Source: Opisthocomus hoazin (Eukaryota; Chordata; Aves; Opisthocomiformes; Opisthocomidae). From it: a stretch of DNA of 64,000 nucleotides. The position numbers and the translations under genes were made by a program. The DNA is taken from assembly GCF_030867145.1 (NCBI RefSeq), contig NC_134443.1, positions 2,604,001-2,668,000 on the forward strand, in the 5' to 3' direction. Positions within the stretch are counted from its first letter, which is position 1, and each line of letters starts with the position of its first letter. Below are positions 14,901 through 25,300 of this stretch, in pieces. The notes beneath the pieces were generated by a model that was not told the origin of the DNA, made no database searches, and worked only from the letters and a program-made list of their open reading frames with translations.

Positions 14901-17795
14901 TCCTGGGGGTGCTCCGAGCATCCTGGCGCGCTGAAGCCTGGCAGGCTGCGGTCGGGGGCTTGCACCACAGCTGTGGGTTTTACGCTGAGGATGAAGGTGC
15001 GAGTGAGATCACCGCCGTCCCCGGCTCTCGGATGCATCGCGTCATTTCCCAGCTTTAATAGGCGGAAGCAAAACTTGAAGGGAAATTAAAAAAATGCGGC
15101 TGGTAAATAAGACTTTTCCCTTAACAATGACTGGTGCCCGAGCAGATGACATTAGCAGGATTCCTGCGGAAGTCGCTGGAGGGAACATTGTTTGGTGTTT
15201 TTGCTGCGGGAGCCGAGAAGGTGGATGAAGGAAACCCAAAAAATCCGTTCCCCCATGGCACCGGCAGCCGTGGGGTTGCCACCGCTTCCCGAGGTGCCGC
15301 GTGCCGGCCGAGAGGTAGGTGGGACGAGCTGCCCGTCCCGCGGGAGTCCTCTGAGGAATGGAGGGGCTTTTCTACCGAACAGGCTGTTCTCGCTCTCCGG
15401 CGGGTTTTTCTACTCTAAATAAAGCTTTCCTGCCCTTCCCTGCCCTTTTGTAAACAGCGGCTGCCTGGGCTGGCTGCTGCCAGCCGGGGTGTGCGCTCTG
15501 CCACAGAGACTGGGAAATAGTAACATAATGCTTTGGACACTTTGAAATAAAGAAAAAGATGCACTTTTAAACAGTAGTTCTTCAAAAAATCAAATAAAAT
15601 AAAGAAAAAATAAATAGAAGGACGTCCCTGGTTTTCGCAGTTGGTGCCTGCAGTGTGCCGGGGCGGCAGCTCGCTCTTCCTCTGGGCATCGTCCCCGCGT
15701 GCGGCTCCCGGGGGCTCTCGGCACGGGTGCAACACGAGGGATTGAAAAGCCGGTGCTGTCCCACTGACGGTTTTAGGCTGAGACGGGCGCTGCAAACCGT
15801 CGTTGTCCTCGCCCTCGGGGTGCTGTGGGAGGTGATGCTGGGTGGCCCAGCCCAGAGTCACGGCTCTGAGGTGCTGGTTTTCCAGGTGTTTTTGGTTTTT
15901 TCCTTCCTTAATGAGACCTGGATCAGCTGCGTGCACCCCTGGGTGCCTTCCAGGGTTCTGAGCCACAGTGGGTGCTTCCCGTCCCTTCCCCTCCCCTCCA
16001 AAATACCCCTCCGGCCGCAGCACCCACCAAAACGGGGGGTATTAGTTGTACCCAAGCACCCATAGGCACCACAGACTTGTTATCCAGGGCATCACCGAGC
16101 AGCTGGGAAAACTGGGAGCATCCTCGGAGCAAGGAGAGGAGCTGCTCATCACGCGTCCTGCGGCTGCTCCGCAGTGTGCTTTACTGCCCCGTGAGCAAAA
16201 GGAGGAGAGAAGGGGCTGCAATACGGCTCGGCTTAATTCTGAAACTTTAAAATACTGTTTGTCCCTGTTTCACGGTAATTTTTGATGAGTGCTATACAGG
16301 ATGCCATAAATCGTAATCTGATGGAAATCCGAGACCTCAGTTGCTTACCCAGGAATCAGGAATTTTATTGGTTTTACGCCATCTCTGATTGCTATTGAGC
16401 ATCCTCTCCCTCCCCCCAGCGCTTCCAGCCTTCCTCCTCCTCCTCCTCCTCCTCCTCCTCCTCCAAGCCAAGCGGAGAAACCCAGCAGGAAAAAAGCAAA
16501 GGTTATTTCCCCCCCAGCCCCGCTGCCTTGGAAGGGGCAAAACGGGATCGCGGAGCTGCTGGAGCTGCTCCGGCCACCCAGGCTGGCCACGCAGGGTCCG
16601 GCCGTGGGGCCGTGGCGTGGTGGCTGTAGATGGCGGTGACACTGTGCCGGCTGGCCCCGTCCCACCGCGCGCTTGGCGGCTGCCCAGGGCTTTGCACTTT
16701 TTCCGGAGCACTTGTGTGCTTATTAGCTGGTAAACCACTGAAACGAGCTTTCCGGGCAGTTTGTGTTTGATACCGTCTACGAGCAGCCGCGAGATTCGCT
16801 TTCGAGATCATAAATGAATCAAAAAAAATCCGCTAAAAACCCTCCCCAAGAGGCCAGAAAATATCTGAAGGGAATTTTCCTGGGGCTGGTGCTCAAATCC
16901 TATCAGAAAAGATTAGGCTGAAAAAATCCCTCTGGTTTGTGCAAAGCTCCTGCGAGTTTGCAAATTGTTCCTGGGCGAATTTGCAGTGGGTTTGCAAGGT
17001 GCAGCTGGCAAGGGGCCGTGCCCACCCGGCTGCCCTCCTGCAGACTCGCACCATTTTCCCTTTTCTCTTGGTTTTTAACTCCTCTGCAGATAGTGGCTTT
17101 GGCAGAGCGGGGCGGGGGCGGTTCAGTGCCTCGCCGGAGTGGATCTGTCTGTAGGAGAAAGCAAGAACTGGCGTTATTAAACCTCTGTTTGCGCTTGAGG
17201 AGGTGTGGGGCAAAAAAAAAGGGAACGTTGAGGTTTTTTAGCTCCCTTGGGTGAGACCGAGCATGCGAGGCTGGGGACCCGTGCCAGTGGCGGCAGAACG
17301 CGGTCCCTCTGACTCGGAAAATGAAAGGTTTTGGGTCTAACCCAGCCTTGTGCCTGATTTCGAGGTGTTTTGAAGCAGCCGGGCTGCTTCTGAGCTGCCC
17401 CTGCCGTGCAGAGGGCTGGGGTTCAGGCTGGGGAGCTGCGGTGCTCCCCCAGAGCGGGTGCTGGGGGGACACCCAGTGTTCCCTGCTCGTGGGGCCAGCA
17501 GCTGGACCCGAGTGCGAGCCGACACCTGGATGAGATTTACCCTCGACTTTTGGGCAACCTGAGCGGTCACCAGCGCTTTGGGGGATGCTCCAGGCAGGAG
17601 CCTGAGGGGTGCAGCAGCAGCGTTTGCACCCCAGCACCAGCCAAAAGTAAATTTTCTCCCCAGGCTGCTGGGTTTTTTCCCCCCTCGTGAAACTGCAGAG
17701 GAAATCAGGTGTTGTGTTTTGACCAGAACAGCGTTGCGACGCTATAAATAGATTTCTTTCACGCCAGGGGTTGAGGAAGTGGTTTTACCTGCCGG
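12000..17795. other. intergenic, no recognisable gene
   Basis: Between the first exon of the C1orf54-like gene and the last coding exon of the V-J-C1 receptor. It holds a (CCT)n microsatellite at about 16431-16464, an A-rich stretch with several AATAAA hexamers at about 15540-15615, and a minus-strand AATAAA at about 16360 that could end the receptor's 3' UTR. Open frames up to 248 codons show no domain I recognise and no paired splice sites in phase. Confidence 0.55.
16431..16464. repeat. (CCT)n microsatellite
   Basis: Eleven or so perfect CCT/TCC triplets in the gene-poor stretch left of the receptor pair. Confidence 0.9.
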
Positions 17796-17802
17796 GTGTG
17801 CC

Positions 17803-19156
17803 TCACGGGTGGGCATTTGGGCAGCTGGGGGAGGCGAGGAGAGAGCCAGGGCGAGGGGGCTGCAAGGGGAGGCCGGAGCAGGGCTCAGCTCCAGCCAGGC
17901 GCCGTCGGCAGAGCAGGATGGTCAGCTGGAGCAGGAGAAGGAGGGAGACGCCGAGCAGCCCCAGCGCCAGCGGCCAGGAAGGGCATCCTTCTGCGGAGGG
18001 GGGAGAGGAGAGTGAACAGAGGGGGGAGAATGGGGCTTTGGTGGCTCTGAGAACCGAGCGTCCCTGAAATGGGGGGGTCAGGGCTGCGCAAGGGGGAGAT
18101 GTGCTGGTTTGAAGCCTTTCAGCGCAGAGGGATCCCAGCGAGGAGACGGAGGTATCGAGGGATTTGCAGAATGTGTCTTAACGAGGAAGAACTGGGATGC
18201 AGGGGGTGGGTGGAGGGCAGGATCTGGGGGGGATGCACTAATTACCCTCCCCGGATCCTTTACTGATGGCGACGCTGAGGGTCCTGGCCGTGCCGCTCTC
18301 CAGGGCCGTGCACTCCGCAGCCCCGTCCCAGCGCTCAGCCGAGACCCAGGCAATGCTCCAGGCGCTGAGGACGCCGTGCTCGTCCACGGCTGCCGCCGTC
18401 ACCGGTGTCACCTCCCCGCCGGGCTGCCACTGCACAGCGTCCCAGCCTGCGGGCAGGTCGTGGAGGTGGCAGAGCAAGGGGAGGCTGCTCGTGGGCTGCC
18501 CGGGTTCCTCTGTGTTGAGGGGCACCAGGATGGAGAGCTGGGGCTCGGTGGCATCTAAAGAGGGAAAACGGGTGCTGGGGGTGGCACAAACCTCCCCGGG
18601 GACGTCCCCGGCCGTGGGGCGAGCTGCCGGGCACTCACTGGTGACGATGAGCGTGGTCCCGTTCCCAAATGAGGGGTAGAGGTTGGCGGAGCTGCAGTAA
18701 TAAACCCCAGAGTCCTCCCTCTGCGCGGGGCTGATGGTGAGGGAAAAATGCCCCGGGGGTTCCCTTGTGCCCCAGTATTTTCCCACCAGAGAGGTGTAAT
18801 TTGGGCTCCTGCAAACCCAGTACAAACCGCCGTCCGGCTTCTCCTTGTACCAGTTCACATGCGAGCTGTGGTCCGGGGTGCGACAGCTCAGCTTTGCCGT
18901 CTCTCCCGGGAGCACCCAGAGCTGCCCCGGGCTTTGCTGCACCCGCATCCCCTCTGCCGAGGCACCTCCTGCACGGGGGGAGCAGCTCTGAGCTGGATTT
19001 TCTGCACTTCAGGCTTTGTGATATATTGCATTAAAAGTGTTTTGGGGCAAAAAAACCCAAAACAGATCAGCAAATCTGACCCCGGCCGGGGTATTTGTGG
19101 AGCGGGCACGTACCTGGCAGGAGGAGCAGGAGGGTCCCCAGGAGCCCGTAGGACAT
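17803..19156 (-). CDS. immunoglobulin-superfamily receptor, V-J plus C1 plus transmembrane
   Basis: Four coding exons sum to 852 bases, 283 residues, all junctions in phase 1. Exon 1 (19114-19156) is a leader, MSYGLLGTLLLLLPG. Exon 2 (18639-18968) is a complete V-type Ig domain with the first cysteine in TAKLSC, the tryptophan in HVNWYKEKP and the second cysteine in EDSGVYYC, followed without a break by a J-like strand, FGNGTTLIVT. V and J are joined in the germline exon and no recombination signal is seen. Exon 3 (18264-18554) is a C1-type domain: cysteine in LPLLCHL, tryptophan in AVQWQPGG, and the WSIAWVSAERWDGAAEC strand typical of antigen-receptor constant domains. Exon 4 (17803-17990) is a leucine-rich membrane segment, then CRRRLAGAE and a short tail without tyrosine. 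The membrane segment has no charged residue. V-J-C1 architecture is known from antigen receptors, tapasin-like and SIRP-like proteins. The exact family is not recognised; ligand and function are unknown. Confidence 0.85.
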
Positions 19157-20040
19157 GCTGGCCTTAAACCTTCTGCCAGGGAGATTTTCTCGCCGTCCAG
19201 GGAGATCTTCTCTGCCAGGCTGGGGGGGCTCTGGCGGACAAGACCCCCGGGGGGGTTGGCAGCCGCACGCCCTGGGGATGCTCAGAGGAGGCACCCCAGG
19301 AGCTGGCCCTGCCCCAGCTGGGACGGGGGGGGCCCACGTGTCATCATCCCCCACCGTGGGGCTTTCCAGCCTCCGTGGGTGACGGAAATCGGGGGGAAAT
19401 GGCGTGTTTGCCACCCGTCCCCCGATAACAGGACCCTTTGGGGCTGGGTTCAGTGCAGGGTGATGCCGGGGGGGTTGAGGGTCCCAGGGACCAGCGCATC
19501 CTCCAGCCCGGGGGTTTGTTTGGGCTTTGGGTGTCCAGGGGGGCACGAGAGGGGGAAATTGGGGAGGGAACAGTGGAGGGGGTTTGGGGAGGGAACCGTG
19601 CGCTCTGGTCTCACTTGCAAACTGGGATTTTAATTCCGGCTCTGCCGTGCAGTGGGGGTCTCATCCCCCTGCCCATCTCTCCGAGGAGCCCTGGGCTTCG
19701 TCGTTGTCCCCTGTCTCTTTTTCTGCTCTCCAAGGCAAAAGTTCTGCCTGCGCTTGGTCTTTGGGCTGGATTTCCCCAAGCTCCCGCATGGGAGCCGCAG
19801 GAATTGTCCCCGCGGCTCGGCATCCACCTACAGCAGCAGTATATATAATTAATTCCATATATATTCTATATTCTTCTGCCTCTGTGCAGCAGCTGGAGGC
19901 TGTGCTCGAGCTGGAGATAGCTGCGGTCAGCCTCGCTGCTGTATTTTGTCGCTTCGACGGGGTTTATTGACACCAACCCCTTCCCCCCCGCCCGGCGATG
20001 GGGGTTTCTGATGTTTTTCGGCGCCTGCCCTGTCCTGTCC
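19157..20040. other. spacer between the two divergent Ig receptors
   Basis: Upstream of both receptors if they are transcribed away from each other. It is GC rich to about 19600, then mixed, with a short TATATA/ATATAT run at about 19840-19875. I searched the plus strand for a leader exon ending in phase 1 and for a V-type exon with a YxC motif for the right-hand gene and found neither. This is the natural place for a shared or bidirectional promoter. Confidence 0.45.
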
Positions 20041-20605
20041 CCCTCCAGCATCCAACAACCACCTCACCCCCCATCCCCTCCAGCCCCCTCCATCTGTCTC
20101 CGTCCCCTCCATACCCCTCCGTCCCCCATCCCCTCCTTCTCCTTCATCCCCCCCATCCCCTCCATTTCTCTCCTTCCCTTCCATCCACCTCCATCCCCTC
20201 CATCCCCTCCTTCTCCTCCATCCCCTCCATTCCTCTCTATCCTCTCCATCCTTTCCATCCCCTCCATTCCTCTCCTTCCCCTCCATCCCTCTCCATCCCC
20301 TTCATTCCTCTTCATTCCTCTCCATCCCCTCCATCCTCTCCATCCTCTCCATCTCCTCCATCCTCTGCAGCCCCCTCCATTCCTCTCCAACCCCTCCATC
20401 CCCTCCTTCTCCTCCATCCCCTCCATTCCTCTTCTTCCCCTCCATCCCTCTCCATCCCCTTCATTCCTCTTCATTCCTCTCCATCCCCGCCTTCTCCTCC
20501 ATCCCCTCCATCTCCTCCATCCCCTGCAGCCCCCTCCATTCCTCTCCATCCCCTCCATTCCTCTCCTTCTCCTCCATCCTCTCCATCCCCTCCGCCGCGG
20601 TCCGT
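20040..20605. repeat. polypyrimidine minisatellite upstream of the ITIM receptor exon
   Basis: About 560 bases of almost pure C and T on the plus strand, made of CCCCTCCAT, TCCTCTCCAT and CCTTCTCCTCC words. A longer block recurs after roughly 195 bases (CCCCTCCTTCTCCTCCA near 20204 and again near 20397). It runs into the pyrimidine tract of the acceptor at 20646. Such strand-asymmetric sequence can form triplex DNA and is hard to assemble, so copy number in this window may be wrong. Confidence 0.95.
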
Positions 20606-20646
20606 GCCCCCGCCAGACCCCGCTGCAGCCCCTCTCCCTGTTGCAG

Positions 20647-21925
20647 ACAGCTGGAGGGCCGGCAGCTGGGTGTGGGTGCTGGCTCCCCGAGGGGCTGCCC
20701 AGACCCCTCCCCACCCGCTCTGTGCCGTGGGTGCCACCGACGGCCCTGTCCTCCTCTCCTGGCCAGGGGGGCCCGGGCAGGTGCTGGGGCTGGGGGGCGG
20801 CGTGGGGCCGCTCCTCCGCCCCGTGAGCGTGACCGGGGGGGTCTGCGAGGTTCGCTTCAACGGCTCGGGACCCCCCGTCCGCAGGAGCACAGAGCTGCCA
20901 GGGGCCGCAGGTGAGTCGGGGGGACCCCCCCGGGCTGGGTCACCCCTGGGGACACCGGGGCAGTGGGGATGGCTTGGCTGCGGGGCGGGGGGACGTGGGG
21001 GAGCCTTGGGGGTCATGGGGCGGGGGGGAGGATGGTGGGGGTCTGGAGGGGTCTGGGGGGGTGGTGAGGGGACAGGGGGATGGGGGTCCAGCCAGCTCCT
21101 CTCCCCCAGGCAGCTGCATCGCCCCCGGCACCTGGGCCCTGGCTGGGGCTGGGGGGCTGCTGCTGCTCAGCCTCTGCCTCCGCACCCGCTGCCTGCGCAC
21201 CCGCTGCCGGCGCCGCCCCGTGCCGAGGGGTGAGGAGTGGGGTGGCACCAGCCGTGTCCCCCACTGTCCCCCCGCTGTCCCCCGTGTCTTGGGCCCCTCC
21301 CACTGACCTCTCCGTCCCCAGCCCCCTCCATCCCTCATCCCCCTCTGTCCCTCTCTATCCCCTCCATCCCCCTCACCCCTCATCCCCCGCCATCCCCCTC
21401 CATCCCCAATCCCCCTCGATCTCCTCCATCCCCCTTCATCATCCCTCACCCCCCTCCATCCAAAATCCCCCTCTGTCCCTCTCTATCCCCTCCATCCCCC
21501 TTCATCATCCCTCATCCCCCTCCATCCCTCTTCCCTTATCCCCCTTCATCCCCCTCCGCCCCCAATCCCCCTCCACCCCCTCCATCCCCTCCGTCCCTCA
21601 TCCCCCCCATCCCCCTCCGTCCCCTCCATCCCCCCCATCATCCCTCACCCCCTCCGTCCCCTCCAGGCCAGCAGCCGGGGGCCCCGATGCCGCCTGCGTC
21701 GTGGGAGGAGGAGGTGAGGCCCTGGGGTCCCTGGGGCCTCGGGCTGGCAGGGCAGCAGCGTCCTGGGCTCGGGGACCGCAGGGGACGGGGGACCCTCGCA
21801 GACCCCCGCTGCTGCCGGAGGCGGGATTTGGGGTGCGGGGGCGGCTCTGACGGCACCCTCGCCCGCAGGGAGGGGTGACCTACGCCCAGCTGTGCTTCGC
21901 CGCCCCGGCAAGGCCCACGCTGTGA
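20647..21925 (+). CDS. Ig-domain receptor with transmembrane segment and ITIM tail (5' end not found)
   Basis: Four exons in consistent phase give the C-terminal 162 residues. Exon 20647-20910 is one Ig-like domain, with a cysteine in PHPLCAVG, a tryptophan in VLLSWPGG, a second cysteine in GGVCEVRF and an N-glycosylation site NGS. Its opening WVWVLAP...PLC resembles the start of the C1 domain of the neighbouring minus-strand receptor. Exon 21110-21229 holds a short stalk, a membrane segment (WALAGAGGLLLLSLCL) and an arginine-rich inner flank. Exon 21667-21713 is a linker ending SWEEE. Exon 21869-21925 reads GGVTYAQLCF and stops; VTYAQL fits the ITIM consensus (I/V/L)xYxx(L/V), a docking site for SH2-domain phosphatases. 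A poly(A) signal follows 118 bases later. The leader and any V domain are missing, hidden or lost near the pyrimidine repeat. It could be an inhibitory receptor or a decaying gene; the open frame and clean splice sites favour a working gene. Confidence 0.7.
21310..21662. repeat. second polypyrimidine minisatellite, in the ITIM receptor intron
   Basis: About 350 bases of CCCCCTCCAT and CCCTTCATCATCCCTCA units on the plus strand, closely related in sequence style to the repeat at 20040-20605. It forms most of the intron between the transmembrane exon and the linker exon, up to that exon's acceptor. Confidence 0.95.
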
Positions 21926-22042
21926 CCCGCCGTGACGACCCCAACCCCGCAGCTTGGCCCCCCCGTGCCCGAGACCCCCCGGCATCACCCCGCGGCCCCC
22001 CAGACCCCCCCGGGGCCGGGGCTGCTCGGCCGCGGGTGGGGA

Positions 22043-22048
22043 AATAAA
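22043..22048 (+). terminator. polyadenylation signal AATAAA of the ITIM receptor
   Basis: AATAAA 118 bases after the TGA of the receptor and 276 bases before the APH1A start codon. The receptor therefore ends just in front of the APH1A promoter. Confidence 0.75.
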
Positions 22049-22258
22049 GCGCTTGGGGCTGTGACGGCGCGGTGGGCCCGGCGAGCGCCCCGGCCGCGGG
22101 CCGTCCGCAGGCCTGGGGGGGAGCCAGGGGTTTTGGGGTGCTCCGGGAGCGTCCCCGCCGCTGGCTCCTACCCCCACCCCACACACCACCGGGGCGCGGC
22201 TCGGCCTCCCGCCGCCAGGGGGCGTTGTCCCCGGCCTGCGAACTACACCTCCCGGCGT

Positions 22259-22323
22259 GCCCCGCGCGGCCCCGCCCCGCGGCCCCGCCCCGCGGCCCCG
22301 CCCCGCGGCCCCGCCCCGCCGCC
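22259..22323 (+). promoter_or_regulatory. APH1A: APH1A promoter, tandem GC boxes
   Basis: Four tandem copies of a 14-base unit GCGGCCCCGCCCCG, each holding one Sp1-type GC box, run directly into the GCCGCCATGG start context of APH1A. No TATA box is seen. The transcription start is inferred within or just upstream of this array. Confidence 0.7.
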
Positions 22324-25300
22324 ATGGGGGCCGCCGTCTTCTTCGGCTGCGCCGGGATCGCCTTCGGGCCGGCGCTCGCCCTGGTGCTGCTGACGGTGGC
22401 GGCCGAGCCGCTGCGGGTCATCGTGCTGGTGGCGGGGTGAGCGCGGGGGGTGGCCGTGGGGGGGCTGGGGGGGACGTGCCTCTGGGGGGGGGGTGCTGTG
22501 GTGGGGGACTGAGAGCATGGGGCGGGCAGGGGGGGATGTCAGAGGGCATTGAGGGGGGACGAGGGGGCAGTGGGGGCTCAGGGCATTGAGGGGGGTCAAA
22601 GGGGCAGTTGGGGAGTCAGAGAGCATTGAGGGGGGCTGTGGGGGGCTCAGAGAGCATTGAGGTGGCTGTGGGAGCAGGGGGGGTCAGAGGACATTGAGGG
22701 TGGCTGTGGGGGGGTCAGAGCATTGAGGGGGGCTGAGGGAGCAGGGGGGGGTCAGAGCATTGAGGGGGGCTGTGGGGGGCTCAGAGAGCATTGAGGTGGC
22801 TGTGGGAGCGGGGGGGGTCAGAGGGCATTGAGGGTGACTGTGGGGGGGTCAGAGCATTGAGGGGGGCTGAGGGAGCAGGGGGGGGTCAGAGCATTGAGGG
22901 GGGCTGTGGGGGGCTCAGAGCATTGAGGTGGCTGTGGGAGCAGGGGGGGTCAGAGGACATTGAGGGTGGCTGTGGGGGGGTCAGAGCATTGAGGGGGGCT
23001 GTGGGAGCAGGGGGGGGTCAGAGCATTGAGGGGGGCAATTCTGGGGCAGTTCTGGGGCAGTTGGGCGGTCTGGGCAGGCCGCATAGGGCTGAAGGGGCAG
23101 CTGAGGGGGGTGGTGGGGCAGGCAGGATGGAGGTGGGCGAGGGGGCAGCTGGCGAAGCGAGGGGGGCAGTTCTGGGGCGGCTGAGGGGGCCGGGGGGGGT
23201 TGGCAGCTCCGAGAGGGGGGGCCTGAGGGAGTCTGGGGTTCAGGCGGCGCTGGGGGGGTTGGGGGGCAGCTGCGGGCGTCCGAGCGGGGCAGCCTGGGGG
23301 GCAGCTCCTGGGGCAGCCGCAGGGGCCGGGGGCGGGAGGCAGCGCCCGGGGGCCATTCTGGGGGGTCCGAGGGGGGGCTTGGGGCCATCGCCCACGCGGG
23401 TGGGAGCAGGCTGTGAGTTTGCGGGGGGTGGGCAGGGCTGTCCCCGCAGCGGGGTCCCCCGGCTTTGGGGTCTCCCAGCACCCGGCTCCGCTGGCGCGAA
23501 CGCGGTGTCCTGGCCGAGGGGAAGCACCTGGGGGCTGTGGCCGAGCCCCCGCAGGAGCTTGGGGACCCCCCCAGCGATGCCAAACAACCGCGGCCGAGCC
23601 CCTGCCGGAGCTCGGAGACCCCCCCAGCGATGCCGGGCAGCTGGCTCGGGGCAGCGCCGGCACCGCGGGAGCCGTTCCTGGCTCCGACCCCGCAGCCCCC
23701 GCTGCACCGGGGGCCGTGCGGGGGGGCAGAAGGGCAGGCGGGGGCTGCGCAGCGCCCGGGCGGGCGGCAGCCGGGAGCCGCCACGCCGTCCGTCTGTCCG
23801 TCCATCGGGTCTCCGGCTCGCTGCGCCCAGCCGGTCCCCAGGGTGGGGGGACCAGTGCGGGGGTCTCAAAGAGCGAGGGGAGCGGCTCCGAGCCGGCCGT
23901 CGCCCACCGCGCGCGGACCCTCGCGGGGTGAAGCACCGGGCGTCCCTCGCCGCGGGGCAGGGCAGCAGCTTCCCGAGAAAAGAAAGAAGGATTTCGGCTT
24001 CCGAATCGGATCGGTTATCGGCCGCGCGCTTCCCTCGCGTGCCCAACTCGGCCCGCGCCGCCACCGAGAGCTTCCCCCGCTGCGCCGCGGCCCGGGCACG
24101 CCAAGCGAGCAGCTCGGAGCACGGGCGCGTGAGCTGGGCGTTCGTCTCTCCGCAGGGCGTTCTTCTGGCTGGTCTCGCTGCTCCTGGCCTCGCTGGTCTG
24201 GTTCGTCTCGGTGCACCTCAGCGACCGGGAGGACGCGCGGCTGCAGCGCGGGCTCCTCGTCTTCGGGGCCGCCGTCGCCGTCCTGCTGCAGGAGGCGTTC
24301 AGATTCGCCTACTTCAAGCTGCTGAAGTGAGAGCCCGGCCGAGCGCGGCACCCGGGGCCGGGTGATTCGTTCTGGTCGCTGCCCGACCTCGGCTTTTTCT
24401 CCGGGGAACCCCGCAAAGCATCTTCCTCGTTAGAGAGCTGTTCCTCCTCGCCCCGGGCTCGTTTATCGCCGTCCCTGCCCCTCTCCTGGTGCCGAGGCCC
24501 CTCTTCCGAGCCGGCCGCTGACGCTTTCTCCCCTCCCGAGCAGGAAAGCGGACGAAGGGCTGGCGACGATCAGCGACGACGGCCGCTCCCCCATCTCCCT
24601 CCGGCAGATGGCTTACGGTGAGCGCGGCCCCGGCGGGGCTGGGGCGCCCGCTGAGCGCCCCGTGCTCCTCCCGGCAGCCGGCATTGCCGGGCCAACGCGG
24701 CCGCCCCGGTTCTGCCTGCCTTCCCCGAGCCCGGGGCGCGTGGTGGAGGCAGCGCGGCCGCGGCGGCTCTTGGCTGACTCCCGTCTCCCCGCGCAGTCTC
24801 GGGCCTGTCCTTCGGCATCATCAGCGGCGTGTTTTCCGTCATCAACATCCTGGCGGACTCCATCGGGCCGGGCGTCGTCGGGATCCACGGGGACTCACCG
24901 TACTACTTCATCACGTCCGGTGGGGCCGCGGGCTCGTGCCCGGGGTGCTGCGGTGGCACCGGTTGGAGCCGGGCCCAGCCCTTCGCCCAGGCGAGGAGGA
25001 GGAGGAGGAGGAGGAGGGTGGTGACGCGGGTCCGTCTCGCGCTCTTCCCGCAGCCTTCCTCACCATGGCCCTCGTCTTGCTCCACACCTTCTGGGGCGTG
25101 ATCTTCTTCGACGCCTGTGAAAACCGCCGGTACTGGTGCCTGGGGCTGGTGGTCGGCAGTCACCTCCTCACCTCGGGGCTGGTGAGTCCGGTGGTGGGAT
25201 GCCCGCCGCCGCCTCCCCCCGAAATCCCTGCCGCCGAGCCGCGCGCGGGGGAAGGGGGTTTGTGGGGTCTGCGTCCGGACGGAGGATTCGCTGCCAAGCT

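Noticed and set aside
15134-15425. Possible plus-strand terminal exon followed by AATAAA at about 15418
   Set aside because: The open frame has no recognisable content and no upstream exon in phase was found; AATAAA alone is common.
19998-21233. 411-codon plus-strand open frame joining the pyrimidine repeat to the receptor Ig exon
   Set aside because: The first 200 codons are SIPSxP repeat translation. Only the part after the acceptor at 20646 resembles a protein domain, so I keep the spliced model.
22791-24365. 524-codon open frame ending in APH1A exon 2
   Set aside because: It begins in the intron 1 minisatellite and reads exon 2 in a frame that does not give the APH1A protein.
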